Assembly (NCBI GenBank): GCA_964360995.1
Contig: CAYHYZ010000022.1
Span: 1-12,314, forward strand
Direction of reading: 5' to 3'
Source of the DNA: CAYHBS01 sp964360995
GTDB lineage: Bacteria; Patescibacteriota; Minisyncoccia; Ryanbacterales; HO2-45-13
Length of the DNA stretch: 12,314 nt
Translations under genes and position numbers: made by a program
The notes under the pieces: model-generated
Told to the model about the DNA's origin: nothing
Database searches by the model: none
Seen by the model: only the letters and a program-made list of their open reading frames with translations
In this document: positions 1 through 6,040 of the stretch, piece by piece
Layout of the letters: each line of letters starts with the position of its first letter
Position numbering within the stretch: position 1 is the first letter of the stretch

Positions 1-24
1 AGCGAAGCTTGCACTGTGAAGAAA

Positions 25-44
25 CCACGGCCGTGAGGCCGTGG
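25..44. terminator. Hairpin, probable terminator of an upstream gene
   Basis: A perfect 8-bp stem (CCACGGCC, 25-32, with GGCCGTGG, 37-44) closes a GTGA tetraloop. Only a weak T-rich run follows (AGGTTCATTTTATC), so termination strength is uncertain. It lies just before the promoter of the first gene. The most economical reading is the end of a transcription unit lying left of the window. Confidence 0.55.
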
Positions 45-55
45 AGGTTCATTTT

Positions 56-99
56 ATCTTGACAAAATATGTTTTTTCAGTAGAATATGTGTAAAGTTC
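56..99 (+). repeat. 44-nt direct repeat, copy 1 (contains a promoter)
   Basis: Positions 56-99 match 2754-2797 at 41 of 44 bases. The first 31 bases, from just before the -35 through the -10, are identical. The three mismatches lie downstream of the -10. Each copy sits at the head of a separate transcription unit, and together they bracket the HTH-ATPase gene pair. They could be a duplicated promoter/operator or direct repeats left by insertion of a cassette. Confidence 0.9.
59..86 (+). promoter_or_regulatory. Strong sigma-70-type promoter for the HTH-ATPase operon
   Basis: A consensus -35 TTGACA (59-64), a 16-nt spacer and a -10 TAGAAT (81-86) are visible. Transcription would start near 93, giving a leader of about 55 nt to the GTG start at 149. 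A second TTGACA at 100-105 has a possible poor -10 (ATAGAT, 123-128) and may be a weaker second promoter. The spacer carries AATATGT at 66-72, repeated at 84-90 over the -10, a possible protein-binding pair. Confidence 0.8.
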
Positions 100-148
100 T
101 TGACAACTAAAGATTCAATTAGATAGATCATTCAGGAGGATCTCATTC

Positions 149-940
149 GTGAAAACGAGTCGCACAATGACTACCTTGGAAGGCCTCATGCATTACGGAA
201 CTACACTCCCAAAAGGGGAACATTTGCGCGCAGCGCGAAAACCGCTTCTGGAATTCAGCGGCGTGTCATCAGGCACTCTTCCCCGGTGGTTTGCAGGAAA
301 GAGTGCTCCACTTGGAAGTATATTGGTGAAAGTGCAGGTGTTTCTTGAGTTCGCAGGATATGAGCTGTCCGAGTGCATGCACTTACCCTCGAACGTCAAG
401 AAGATGCGAGAATATTTTGCATTTGGCTTCATCAATCTCGAGGCGCTTCAAGCCGAGATTGGCTATGCTGATATGCAATGCGTACTTCGTGTTCTGCTTG
501 GGAAACAACGCACGCTGATGCATAATCATCAATCCCAGTTCGAGTTGGCATTGAGTCGGCTCGACGATGGGCTTAGTGGTTCGCTGCAGATCGCGCGCAC
601 GCGTTTGCGCGATACACTAAAAAATGGCAGGTTGTCGGTCCCGCATGAACGTGGGGTACAAGCCCGTCCCATTCCTCAGGCGTCCAAGCGGACAGTGTTG
701 GAGGGTGTGACCAATAAAGTAGGTTCGGACATCGCACTTGCGGTGTTTCGTAATTTAATACTTGCGGCCATACCGCTTGCGCGCGAACTCGTCTCCGATC
801 GGTTTTCGGATGATGAACGTCGCGATTTTCGCAACTCTGTATCACATGACGGGATTTTCGAACTCAGCAACTTACTAAATGGTCTCTGCAGCAAGCGTGC
901 TCGGGAGAGCATGTTGAGTGAGGTTGAAGGAAGTCTATGA
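149..940 (+). CDS. Putative double-HTH DNA-binding protein, partner of the downstream ATPase
   Basis: This 263-aa protein is not one I recognise as a named family. It starts at GTG 149 behind a strong AGGAGGA ribosome site (134-140, 8-nt spacing). Residues about 36-73 (GVSSGTLPRWFAGKSAP, then an amphipathic helix) look like an XRE/Cro-type helix-turn-helix. Residues about 95-137 (INLEALQAEIGYADMQCVLR) may be a second one. The C-terminal third is helical and charged, with no signal peptide or membrane segment, so the protein should be cytoplasmic. Its stop overlaps the start of the ATPase gene (ATGA at 937-940), so the two are probably translationally coupled and may work together. I infer a sequence-specific DNA-binding subunit or an autoregulator using the repeat at 56-99. 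The HTH calls rest on reading by eye and have moderate weight. Confidence 0.85.
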   Translation: MKTSRTMTTLEGLMHYGTTLPKGEHLRAARKPLLEFSGVSSGTLPRWFAGKSAPLGSILVKVQVFLEFAGYELSECMHLPSNVKKMREYFAFGFINLEALQAEIGYADMQCVLRVLLGKQRTLMHNHQSQFELALSRLDDGLSGSLQIARTRLRDTLKNGRLSVPHERGVQARPIPQASKRTVLEGVTNKVGSDIALAVFRNLILAAIPLARELVSDRFSDDERRDFRNSVSHDGIFELSNLLNGLCSKRARESMLSEVEGSL

Positions 941-2649
941 GCGTAACACACGAAACGACCGTACAGAAGCGACTCAAGCAGCACGAGGGGAGGGGCATCA
1001 TGGCGGTGGCGAGCACCTATCCGTCGCTGCTGGATTGTCTACTCGAACAAGTGCAAAACGCCCTTGATGCTCTGGCAAAGAACATTCTTGTCAGGATCAA
1101 CATGGGGCGTCGTCGCATCTCTGTAGAAGATGATGGCCAAGGAGTTACCGAAAGTCAGTTCGACAGCGCACTCACGTCGGTCAACCAAACCATCAAATCG
1201 GCCGATAAACTTGGTCGGTTCGGCAGGGGCATGGTTTCTCCGCTCGGAAAGTGCGAGGAGTTTACATTCACGTCTTGTGGTCAAAGGCACATGCTCGACG
1301 GCTACAAAATGTGGACGTTCAACACGAAGCAGATTGAGACGACCGTGAGCGATCTTCACATCCTGATGCAACAGGGGATGCCGATGATATTTTCGCGTAC
1401 CCAAGCGGGCTCGAAATATGTCGGTGGCGTGAAGGCTTCGTACGTTCCTTGGCGCACGAGAGTTTCTATGTATGGGATTACCGAAGATCGAGTCATTTCG
1501 AAACTGACTCCAGAGGAGCTCAAGGAGGCGATTGCCGAACGTTACCGAGCGACGATTCTTGGGCGTGGCGTCAACGTCGAGATTGATTTCACTGATCTTG
1601 ATGGCCGGAACAGTAAACACGCGGTGGAAGCCGTCCGTTTTAGCGGGAGGCAACTGCCGGAGGTGAAGTATCACCTCAAAGCGTCCGGTGACGTGGTATT
1701 CAAGTTGTACGTGTCTCGGAAGACGTTGCAGGGGACATATCGCGGAAAAGTGCTGGTGGGGGAACTCGACAACGACTTCCGTATCACCATGCGTCAGCTC
1801 GCAAACTCGACCGATGGCATCATCGACAAAGAAACCGCGCAAGCACTCCAGGGCGGCGTGTTCGAGGGAGAGATTCTTGGTAAGAAGATTTCCCTTCATC
1901 CCGATCGAAAGCGCTTCGAACCGAATGACGCGCTACTCGATTTTCTTGTTTGTCTTCGTACCTGGTTCGAGGAAGTTGGTTTGAAGGAGTTGGATGAGGC
2001 TCGATCCGAAGTGCGGGACGAGCGCTATCAAGCGTTGGGTCTTCGCTCGATGCGCGCCATAGAGGAAATGCTTCGGCAGCCACAGTGGCAGAGTATCTAT
2101 GATCTTTTCAAAGTAGGGACCATAGGTGCGCATCACACGGAGAATCCGTCGCAACGCGCGCGACCGTTCAAAGAGAAATCGACTGGTGGCGGATCCGGAT
2201 CATCGAAAGAAGAGGGATCTAACCCTTCTTCGAACGGTTCGTCCGGACATCCCAAAGAGCGCATGGGGCATCATTCCACTACTGTGGCTGGACCCCAAGG
2301 GAAGCGACGTCCCGTTGCGCGCGGCACGAGTACCGGCCTGACATTCATGAACGATTCGCTTCCTACCAGGAAGGTGTATGAGTTCGATCGAACGCAGGGC
2401 CTCCTTTGCTTCAACAACCGCCATCCGTACTGGGCTGAGTGCGAAAGTCGCGATACCGCTCTCATGCGATACATGGAATCGGTAGCGATTATCGCGCTTG
2501 CGCTGGTACAGCAGGAGGGGTCGGAGCACTATGATCATCAATGTCTGATGATGGAAGAGGTGCTCGGCATGCAGGTGTTCCACATCCTGCATGCGGATCG
2601 TTTGACTAATAGGAGGAGAGGGACATCTTCCGCAAGTAAGCGCTCGTAA
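937..2649 (+). CDS. GHKL ATPase, MORC/Hsp90-like
   Basis: This 570-aa protein has the three Bergerat-fold ATP-binding motifs. The N-box is EQVQNALDA (37-45), with E37 as candidate catalytic base and N41 as Mg ligand. The DxGxG motif is VEDDGQGV (63-70). The glycine lid is GRFGRGMVSPLG (93-104). Residues about 200-350 probably form the S5-type transducer domain, ending in HPDRKRFEPND (321-331). Residues 412-445 are a Gly/Ser-rich linker. The C-terminal part holds FNNRHPYW (492-499) and a helical tail, perhaps for dimerisation. Known relatives include MutL, Hsp90 and the prokaryotic MORC-like ATPases described in restriction and defence contexts. No MutL endonuclease motif or kinase HisKA domain is visible. 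It is coupled to the HTH gene by a 4-nt overlap, with a purine-rich site (GAAGGAAG) just before the ATG. G+C looks higher than in groEL. The exact function is unknown. Confidence 0.93.
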   Translation: MSVTHETTVQKRLKQHEGRGIMAVASTYPSLLDCLLEQVQNALDALAKNILVRINMGRRRISVEDDGQGVTESQFDSALTSVNQTIKSADKLGRFGRGMVSPLGKCEEFTFTSCGQRHMLDGYKMWTFNTKQIETTVSDLHILMQQGMPMIFSRTQAGSKYVGGVKASYVPWRTRVSMYGITEDRVISKLTPEELKEAIAERYRATILGRGVNVEIDFTDLDGRNSKHAVEAVRFSGRQLPEVKYHLKASGDVVFKLYVSRKTLQGTYRGKVLVGELDNDFRITMRQLANSTDGIIDKETAQALQGGVFEGEILGKKISLHPDRKRFEPNDALLDFLVCLRTWFEEVGLKELDEARSEVRDERYQALGLRSMRAIEEMLRQPQWQSIYDLFKVGTIGAHHTENPSQRARPFKEKSTGGGSGSSKEEGSNPSSNGSSGHPKERMGHHSTTVAGPQGKRRPVARGTSTGLTFMNDSLPTRKVYEFDRTQGLLCFNNRHPYWAECESRDTALMRYMESVAIIALALVQQEGSEHYDHQCLMMEEVLGMQVFHILHADRLTNRRRGTSSASKRS

Positions 2650-2653
2650 GTCA

Positions 2654-2680
2654 TCCCACTCGAGTGCGAGTGTTGTGGGA
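2654..2680 (+). other. Small hairpin between the ATPase stop and the terminator
   Basis: TCCCAC (2654-2659) pairs with GTGGGA (2675-2680). Further inner pairing of TC with GA and repeated GAGTG/CACTC elements lie inside. No T tract follows, so it is not itself a terminator. It may protect the 3' end of the mRNA or be incidental. A similar hairpin-then-terminator arrangement follows the next gene. Confidence 0.4.
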
Positions 2681-2690
2681 GAATTCAACA

Positions 2691-2729
2691 GGCCGAAAGC
2701 ACCATGAGGTGCTTTCGGCCTTTCTTTTT
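2691..2729 (+). terminator. Strong rho-independent terminator of the HTH-ATPase operon
   Basis: A perfect 13-bp stem (GGCCGAAAGCACC at 2691-2703 with GGTGCTTTCGGCC at 2708-2720) closes an ATGA loop. It is followed directly by TTTCTTTTT. It separates the two-gene operon from the downstream promoter at 2757. Confidence 0.93.
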
Positions 2730-2753
2730 ATCACCGGAAAGTGGTTGAAATTA

Positions 2754-2797
2754 ATCTTGACAAAATATGTTTTTTCAGTAGAATGTGTGTGAAATTC
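2754..2797 (+). repeat. 44-nt direct repeat, copy 2 (contains a promoter)
   Basis: This is the second copy of the repeat at 56-99: identical over 31 nt through the -10, with 3 mismatches in the last 13. The distance between copies is about 2.7 kb, just the length of the HTH-ATPase cassette with its terminator. Deleting one copy and the intervening DNA would leave the next gene with an intact promoter. Confidence 0.9.
2757..2784 (+). promoter_or_regulatory. Strong sigma-70-type promoter of the XRE-sigma gene
   Basis: -35 TTGACA (2757-2762), 16-nt spacer, -10 TAGAAT (2779-2784). These are the same -35, spacer and -10 as the promoter at 59-86. The predicted start near 2791 leaves a leader of about 48 nt. 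The shared spacer implies shared control of both units. Confidence 0.82.
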
Positions 2798-2838
2798 CAC
2801 ATTGATCTTTGAACATGAAAATTGGGAGGTAGTTTTCC

Positions 2839-3459
2839 ATGCACGAAGGAAAAACACACGACATTCGTGTTGAAGTAAGGGTGAGAAACAATCTCATACT
2901 TTCACGAATGGAGGCTTGCGGCATTTCTACTCAAAAGGAATTGTGTAAAAAAGCGGGGATTACTTGTGGTCATTTTTCTGCCCTCGTCGGTATGAAAATT
3001 CCCGCAAAGCGCAAAGGAAGAGACGGCGAGTGTGTCTGGAAAGACGCTGTCTTAAAAATAGCCGCCGTATTGTACGCAGATCCCGAAGATCTCTTTTCTG
3101 ACTCTCAGGCGTACGGCAGTTTAGCGGACAATCGACAAGCATTTACCTTGTCCTCGGAAGATCTCCTACAACTTGAGAAGGGCTCGACGGATCCCACCCT
3201 GATAGGTGTATCTTTGGAAGACAGCGCAATACAAAAAGAGCTTGAAACCGCAATATTACAGACGTGCGACAAACTTTCTCCGCGCACGCGCTTCGTCGTG
3301 ATGCATAGCTATGGGATAGCAGGCTATGAGCGCCTCACATTGATGCAGCTTGGAAAGAAACTTAACCTTACAACTTCGCGAGTAGCACAGATTTTAGAGC
3401 AAGGGGAGCGTCGTTTGAGTTTGCCATCAGCTAAAAAGCCTCTTAAGGCTCACCTCTGA
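2839..3459 (+). CDS. XRE-type HTH fused to a sigma-70 region 4-like domain; transcriptional regulator
   Basis: This 206-aa protein starts at ATG 2839, chosen because GGGAGG (2824-2829) lies 9 nt upstream. Residues about 13-86 look like a Cro/XRE helix-turn-helix domain (STQKELCKKAGITCGHFSAL for the HTH core, then a helix ending YADPEDLFS). Residues about 135-194 resemble sigma-70 region 4: LSPRTRFVVMHSYGI followed by LTLMQLGKKLNLTTSRVAQI. That is the usual regular-spacing HTH that reads a -35 element. Region 2 is absent, so it cannot act as a complete sigma factor. A regulator that binds DNA at two sites, or contacts RNA polymerase, is more likely. Such XRE/region-4 hybrids occur in phage-like and accessory regions. 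It has its own promoter, a copy of the one driving the HTH-ATPase pair, so it may control both and itself. Confidence 0.88.
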   Translation: MHEGKTHDIRVEVRVRNNLILSRMEACGISTQKELCKKAGITCGHFSALVGMKIPAKRKGRDGECVWKDAVLKIAAVLYADPEDLFSDSQAYGSLADNRQAFTLSSEDLLQLEKGSTDPTLIGVSLEDSAIQKELETAILQTCDKLSPRTRFVVMHSYGIAGYERLTLMQLGKKLNLTTSRVAQILEQGERRLSLPSAKKPLKAHL

Positions 3460-3503
3460 TGTTTTTGCTGCAGCAGTGTAATCCGCAAACTACCCTCAAT
3501 CAC

Positions 3504-3535
3504 CATGGGATCAGCAATAGTGCACGCATCCCATG
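3504..3535 (+). other. Hairpin upstream of the terminator
   Basis: CATGGGAT (3504-3511) pairs perfectly with ATCCCATG (3528-3535) around a 16-nt loop. There is no T tract. A 10-bp palindrome TGCTGCAGCA lies nearby at 3466-3475. With the terminator 5 nt later this gives a tandem hairpin 3' end, as after the ATPase gene. Confidence 0.45.
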
Positions 3536-3539
3536 TAAC

Positions 3540-3577
3540 AGCCCCGCGGTGCGTAAGTGTTGCGGGGGCTTTTCTTT
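3540..3577 (+). terminator. Rho-independent terminator of the XRE-sigma gene
   Basis: AGCCCC then GC (3540-3547) pairs with GC, one bulged G, GGGGCT (3562-3570). GU pairs extend the stem inward, and TTTTTCTTT follows. It ends the unit that starts at 2757 and insulates the heat-shock operon. Confidence 0.85.
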
Positions 3578-3619
3578 AAATCCCACACCATCCGCCAGTT
3601 GGCGGATGGTGTGGGATTT
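3578..3619. repeat. Long perfect inverted repeat before the groESL promoter
   Basis: Arms at 3578-3597 and 3600-3619 are perfect reverse complements over 20 bp with a 2-nt centre (GT). The arms end in AAA/TTT, so as RNA it would form a very stable hairpin with a short U run on both strands, a possible bidirectional terminator. The -35 of groESL follows only 4 nt later. The core TCCGCCAGTTGGCGGA may be a dispersed genomic palindrome, but one copy cannot show that. Confidence 0.85.
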
Positions 3620-3623
3620 CATC

Positions 3624-3651
3624 TTGACTTGAGTGCAGAGATGCATATAAT
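3624..3651 (+). promoter_or_regulatory. groESL promoter
   Basis: -35 TTGACT (3624-3629), 16-nt spacer, consensus -10 TATAAT (3646-3651). The start point should fall near 3658, inside the first arm of the CIRCE operator. A bound HrcA repressor would therefore block initiation. The 5' untranslated region to the groES ATG is about 65 nt. Confidence 0.88.
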
Positions 3652-3655
3652 GTCA

Positions 3656-3682
3656 TTAGCACTCGTGAGTTGGGAGTGCTAA
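3656..3682. promoter_or_regulatory. CIRCE operator (HrcA binding site)
   Basis: TTAGCACTC (3656-3664), 9-nt spacer, GAGTGCTAA (3674-3682). This is a perfect match to the canonical CIRCE inverted repeat. In known bacteria it is bound by HrcA, which releases the operator under heat stress when GroEL is occupied. hrcA is not in this window, so its presence elsewhere in the genome is predicted. Confidence 0.97.
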
Positions 3683-3723
3683 ATCGAGAGTTATTACATA
3701 TTATTCAGTTAATTTTTACGGTC

Positions 3724-4026
3724 ATGCAGATTAAACCAATAGGAGATCGCTTGCTCATAGAGCCGATCGATCGCGCAGAGCAAATGGGCACTTCAAAGTC
3801 AGGTATTATTATTCCAGAAACCGCCGACAAGGATCGTCCAGAGCAGGGGCGTATTGTTGCTCTTGGTGAAGGAAAAATGCTGAAAGACGGGAAGCTTGTA
3901 CCGTTTTCGTACAAGATTGGTCAGAAAGTGTTGTTTTCGAAATACGGACCAACCGAAGTGAAGGTAGATGGAAAAGAATTACTCATTGCAAAGGGTGAGG
4001 ATATCCTTGCAATAATTGAAGACTAG
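3724..4026 (+). CDS. groES: Co-chaperonin GroES
   Basis: This 100-aa protein is the lid of the GroEL folding chamber in the cytoplasm. It has the family N-terminus (IKPIGDRLLIEP), the mobile loop with SGIIIPETA, then GRIVALGEG, a core GQKVLFSKYGPTEVKVDG and the end EDILAIIED. Length matches the usual 95-100 aa. An upstream in-frame start at 3670 would lie inside the CIRCE operator and add an unrelated tail, so ATG 3724 is the start. No Shine-Dalgarno site is visible (TTTTTACGGTC precedes the ATG). It is the first gene of the HrcA/CIRCE-controlled operon, 93 nt ahead of groEL. Confidence 0.97.
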   Translation: MQIKPIGDRLLIEPIDRAEQMGTSKSGIIIPETADKDRPEQGRIVALGEGKMLKDGKLVPFSYKIGQKVLFSKYGPTEVKVDGKELLIAKGEDILAIIED

Positions 4027-4031
4027 CTAAC

Positions 4032-4084
4032 ATATGGGTCTCCCGCGGTAGTGCTCCTTCAGAGACTACGTGGGATGCTCATAT
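4032..4084 (+). other. Hairpin in the groES-groEL intergenic region
   Basis: ATATG (4032-4036) pairs with CATAT (4080-4084). After an internal loop, TCCCGCGGTAGT (4041-4052) pairs with ACTACGTGGGA (4065-4075) with one bulge and one GU pair. No T tract follows. It may set the relative groES/groEL mRNA stability by processing, as reported for some other bacterial groESL operons. Confidence 0.55.
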
Positions 4085-4119
4085 TTTCAGCTAAAATTAC
4101 TACATAATTTTAGGAAAAT

Positions 4120-5775
4120 ATGGCAAAACAAATTGTATTTAACGAAGCAGCACGTGAACGCCTCAAGGCGGGCGTTGATAAACTCGCAAACGCGGTGCGC
4201 ATTACCCTCGGTCCAAAGGGGCGAAATGTGGTGCTCGAAAAAAGCTATGGTGCACCCACCATTACGAATGATGGCGTAACCATTGCAAAAGACATTGAAC
4301 TCGAAGACAAAATCGAAAACATGGGAGCGGAAATCGTGAAAGAAGTTGCATCGAAAACAAATGACGTTGCGGGAGACGGCACCACCACTGCAACCATTCT
4401 TGCACAAGCAATGATTCATGAGGGTCTGCGCAATATTACCGCAGGCGCAAATCCGATGGGCATTCGTCGTGGTATTGAGCGCGCAACAGAAGCGGTACTT
4501 ACGCATCTCAAAAAAGTATCAAAACCAATTGAAGTGAGTAAGAAAGAAGACTTGCGCCACGTTGCAACTATTTCTGCAAATGATCCGGTGATTGGAGAAA
4601 AAATTGCCGAGGTACTGCAAATGGTAGGAAAAGACGGCGTCGTGACTGTAGAGCAGTCCCAAACATTTGACGTGTCACACGAAGTTGTAGAAGGAATGCA
4701 GTTTGATAAAGGATATGTAAGTCCGTACATGATTACGAATGCCGATCGTATGGAAGCGGTCTATCAAAATGCAATGATTCTTATTGTAGATAAGAAAATT
4801 ACCGCGCTTTCGGATCTTCTCCCGTTGCTCGAAAAAGTAGCACAAACAGGACGTAAAGAATTAGTCATCATCGCAGACGATATCGAAGGTGAAGCACTCG
4901 CGACACTGGTCGTAAACAAACTGCGTGGCACATTCCACACGCTTGCGGTGAAAGCGCCAGGATATGGAGATCGCAAGAAGGAAATGCTTGCAGATATTGC
5001 AACGGTCACCGGAGGTCGCGTGATTTCCGATGAAGTTGGCATCAAGCTTGAAAGTGCAGAGCTGAATATGCTTGGCGAGGCAGAGAAGGTCATCGCAACA
5101 AAAGAACATACTACGATTGTTGGTGGAAAGGGTGCAAAAGATGAAATCGAAAAGCGTGCACAGCAAATCAAGCGACAAATTGAAGACTCTACGTCAGAAT
5201 TCGACAAAGAGAAGTTACAGGAGCGTTATGCAAAACTCATGGGAGGCGTTGCCATCATTCGTGTGGGTGCGGCAACGGAAGTTGAACAAAAAGAAAAACA
5301 GCATCGCATTGAAGACGCGGTATCTGCAACAAAGGCGGCAATTGAGGAGGGAGTTGTTGTAGGCGGAGGAGTTGCACTACTTCGCGCAGTTCCAGTGCTC
5401 GATGAAATGCTCAAAGGAATTACCGAAGACAATATGCGCGATGAACGTATCGGAGTAGAAATCGTCCGAAAGGCTCTGGAAAGACCGGTGTGGCAAATTG
5501 CGGAGAACGCAGGAGTTGCAGGTCCAGTTGTGGTGGGTGAGGTGTTGAAGCGAAAAGGAAATGAGGGATACAACGCCGCAACCAATGCATATGAAGATTT
5601 GATGGTAAGCGGAGTTATTGATCCGACAAAAGTGACGCGTTCTGCGCTCATGAACGCCGCGTCCGCCGCAGCAATTTTTCTTACCACAGAAGCCGCAATT
5701 GCGGATATTCCTGAGAAAAATCCGCCCGCTGGTCCGCCAACCGGCGGAATGGGCGGAATGGGAATGGACTATTGA
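4120..5775 (+). CDS. groEL: Chaperonin GroEL (Hsp60)
   Basis: This 551-aa protein is the double-ring ATP-dependent folding chamber. Family motifs are clear: the N-terminal ITLGPKGRNVVLEKSYGAP, the nucleotide-binding GDGTTTATILAQAM (85-98, with D86 equivalent to E. coli D87), an apical domain starting near residue 190, RIEDAVSATKAAIEEG with the catalytic-type aspartate, then VVGGGVALLR. The C-terminal tail ends in GGMGGMGMDY, the usual Gly-Met repeat. Length is within a few residues of the E. coli protein and no domain is missing. The start has only a weak AGGA (4112-4115) 4 nt upstream of the ATG. It is the second gene of the CIRCE operon. The stop TGA overlaps the first base of a 9-bp hairpin. 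Confidence 0.99.
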   Translation: MAKQIVFNEAARERLKAGVDKLANAVRITLGPKGRNVVLEKSYGAPTITNDGVTIAKDIELEDKIENMGAEIVKEVASKTNDVAGDGTTTATILAQAMIHEGLRNITAGANPMGIRRGIERATEAVLTHLKKVSKPIEVSKKEDLRHVATISANDPVIGEKIAEVLQMVGKDGVVTVEQSQTFDVSHEVVEGMQFDKGYVSPYMITNADRMEAVYQNAMILIVDKKITALSDLLPLLEKVAQTGRKELVIIADDIEGEALATLVVNKLRGTFHTLAVKAPGYGDRKKEMLADIATVTGGRVISDEVGIKLESAELNMLGEAEKVIATKEHTTIVGGKGAKDEIEKRAQQIKRQIEDSTSEFDKEKLQERYAKLMGGVAIIRVGAATEVEQKEKQHRIEDAVSATKAAIEEGVVVGGGVALLRAVPVLDEMLKGITEDNMRDERIGVEIVRKALERPVWQIAENAGVAGPVVVGEVLKRKGNEGYNAATNAYEDLMVSGVIDPTKVTRSALMNAASAAAIFLTTEAAIADIPEKNPPAGPPTGGMGGMGMDY

Positions 5776-5808
5776 GCGGCATAAGGAGCGTAGCGACTAT
5801 ATGCCGCT
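5775..5808 (+). other. Hairpin at the groEL 3' end
   Basis: AGCGGCATA (5775-5783) pairs with TATGCCGCT (5800-5808), a 9-bp perfect stem with a 16-nt loop. Its first base is the last base of the groEL stop codon. No U tract follows, so it is more likely an mRNA 3' stabiliser than a terminator alone. Confidence 0.55.
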
Positions 5809-5810
5809 AC

Positions 5811-5837
5811 AACCCCGACCAAGTGTGCGTCGGGGTT
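5811..5837 (+). other. Second hairpin downstream of groEL
   Basis: AACCCCGAC (5811-5819) pairs with GTCGGGGTT (5829-5837), a 9-bp perfect stem with a 9-nt loop and only AACACC after it. It stacks directly on the hairpin at 5775-5808. It could act with it as a tandem 3' structure or be a weak terminator without a U tract. Confidence 0.55.
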
Positions 5838-5849
5838 AACACCGCTCGG

Positions 5850-5879
5850 AGCTGAGAGCTCGTAGCTGAGAGCTGATAG
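5850..5879. repeat. 7-nt tandem repeat (AGCTNNN), four units
   Basis: Units AGCTGAG, AGCTCGT, AGCTGAG and AGCTGAT run head to tail from 5850 to 5877, followed by AG. Units 1 and 3 are identical. The reverse complement contains TATCAGCTCTCA, close to TATCAGCTATCA at 8991-9002 just before htpX, so the two may belong to one intergenic repeat family. Confidence 0.7.
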
Positions 5880-5886
5880 GGAAGTA

Positions 5887-5924
5887 AAAACACCAAATGT
5901 CGGATGTCCGACATTTGGTGTTTT
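5887..5924. terminator. Bidirectional terminator, 18-bp perfect palindrome
   Basis: Arms 5887-5904 and 5907-5924 are perfect reverse complements (core AATGTCGGA / TCCGACATT) with a 2-nt TG centre. The arms start with AAAA and end with TTTT, so either strand gives a stable hairpin with a U run. It is the probable final terminator of groESL. The 72 nt that follow, up to 5996, hold no convincing gene. Confidence 0.85.
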
Positions 5925-5996
5925 GGTTATGTGCGCCTTTTAGAACAAGGTGGTATGAAAGGAGTCCAACTCCGTTCAAGAATGTCTAAGAAATGG

Positions 5997-6032
5997 AAAA
6001 GCCGCCCCTCGACTACGCTCGGGGCGGCTTTT
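5997..6032. terminator. Bidirectional terminator, mainly for the minus-strand 92-aa gene
   Basis: AAAAGCCGCCCC (5997-6008) pairs with GGGGCGGCTTTT (6021-6032), a perfect 12-bp stem with a 12-nt loop. On the minus strand it begins 8 nt after the stop of the 92-aa gene and ends in TTTT. Confidence 0.88.
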
Positions 6033-6040
6033 GGTTCCTC

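Noticed and set aside
1039..1899. 286-codon open frame on the minus strand
   Set aside because: It lies wholly inside the plus-strand ATPase gene, whose frame carries the conserved N-box, DxGxG and G-box motifs. The minus frame has no recognisable domain and no ribosome site was noted.
2815..2832. Five-codon ORF (MKIGR) in the leader of the XRE-sigma gene, overlapping the ribosome site
   Set aside because: It could be a leader peptide, but it has no ribosome site of its own and is easily explained by chance, since GGG AGG TAG is simply the Shine-Dalgarno region read in frame.
3670..3723. Longer groES N-terminus
   Set aside because: It begins inside the CIRCE operator, and the extra residues have no counterpart in the GroES family.
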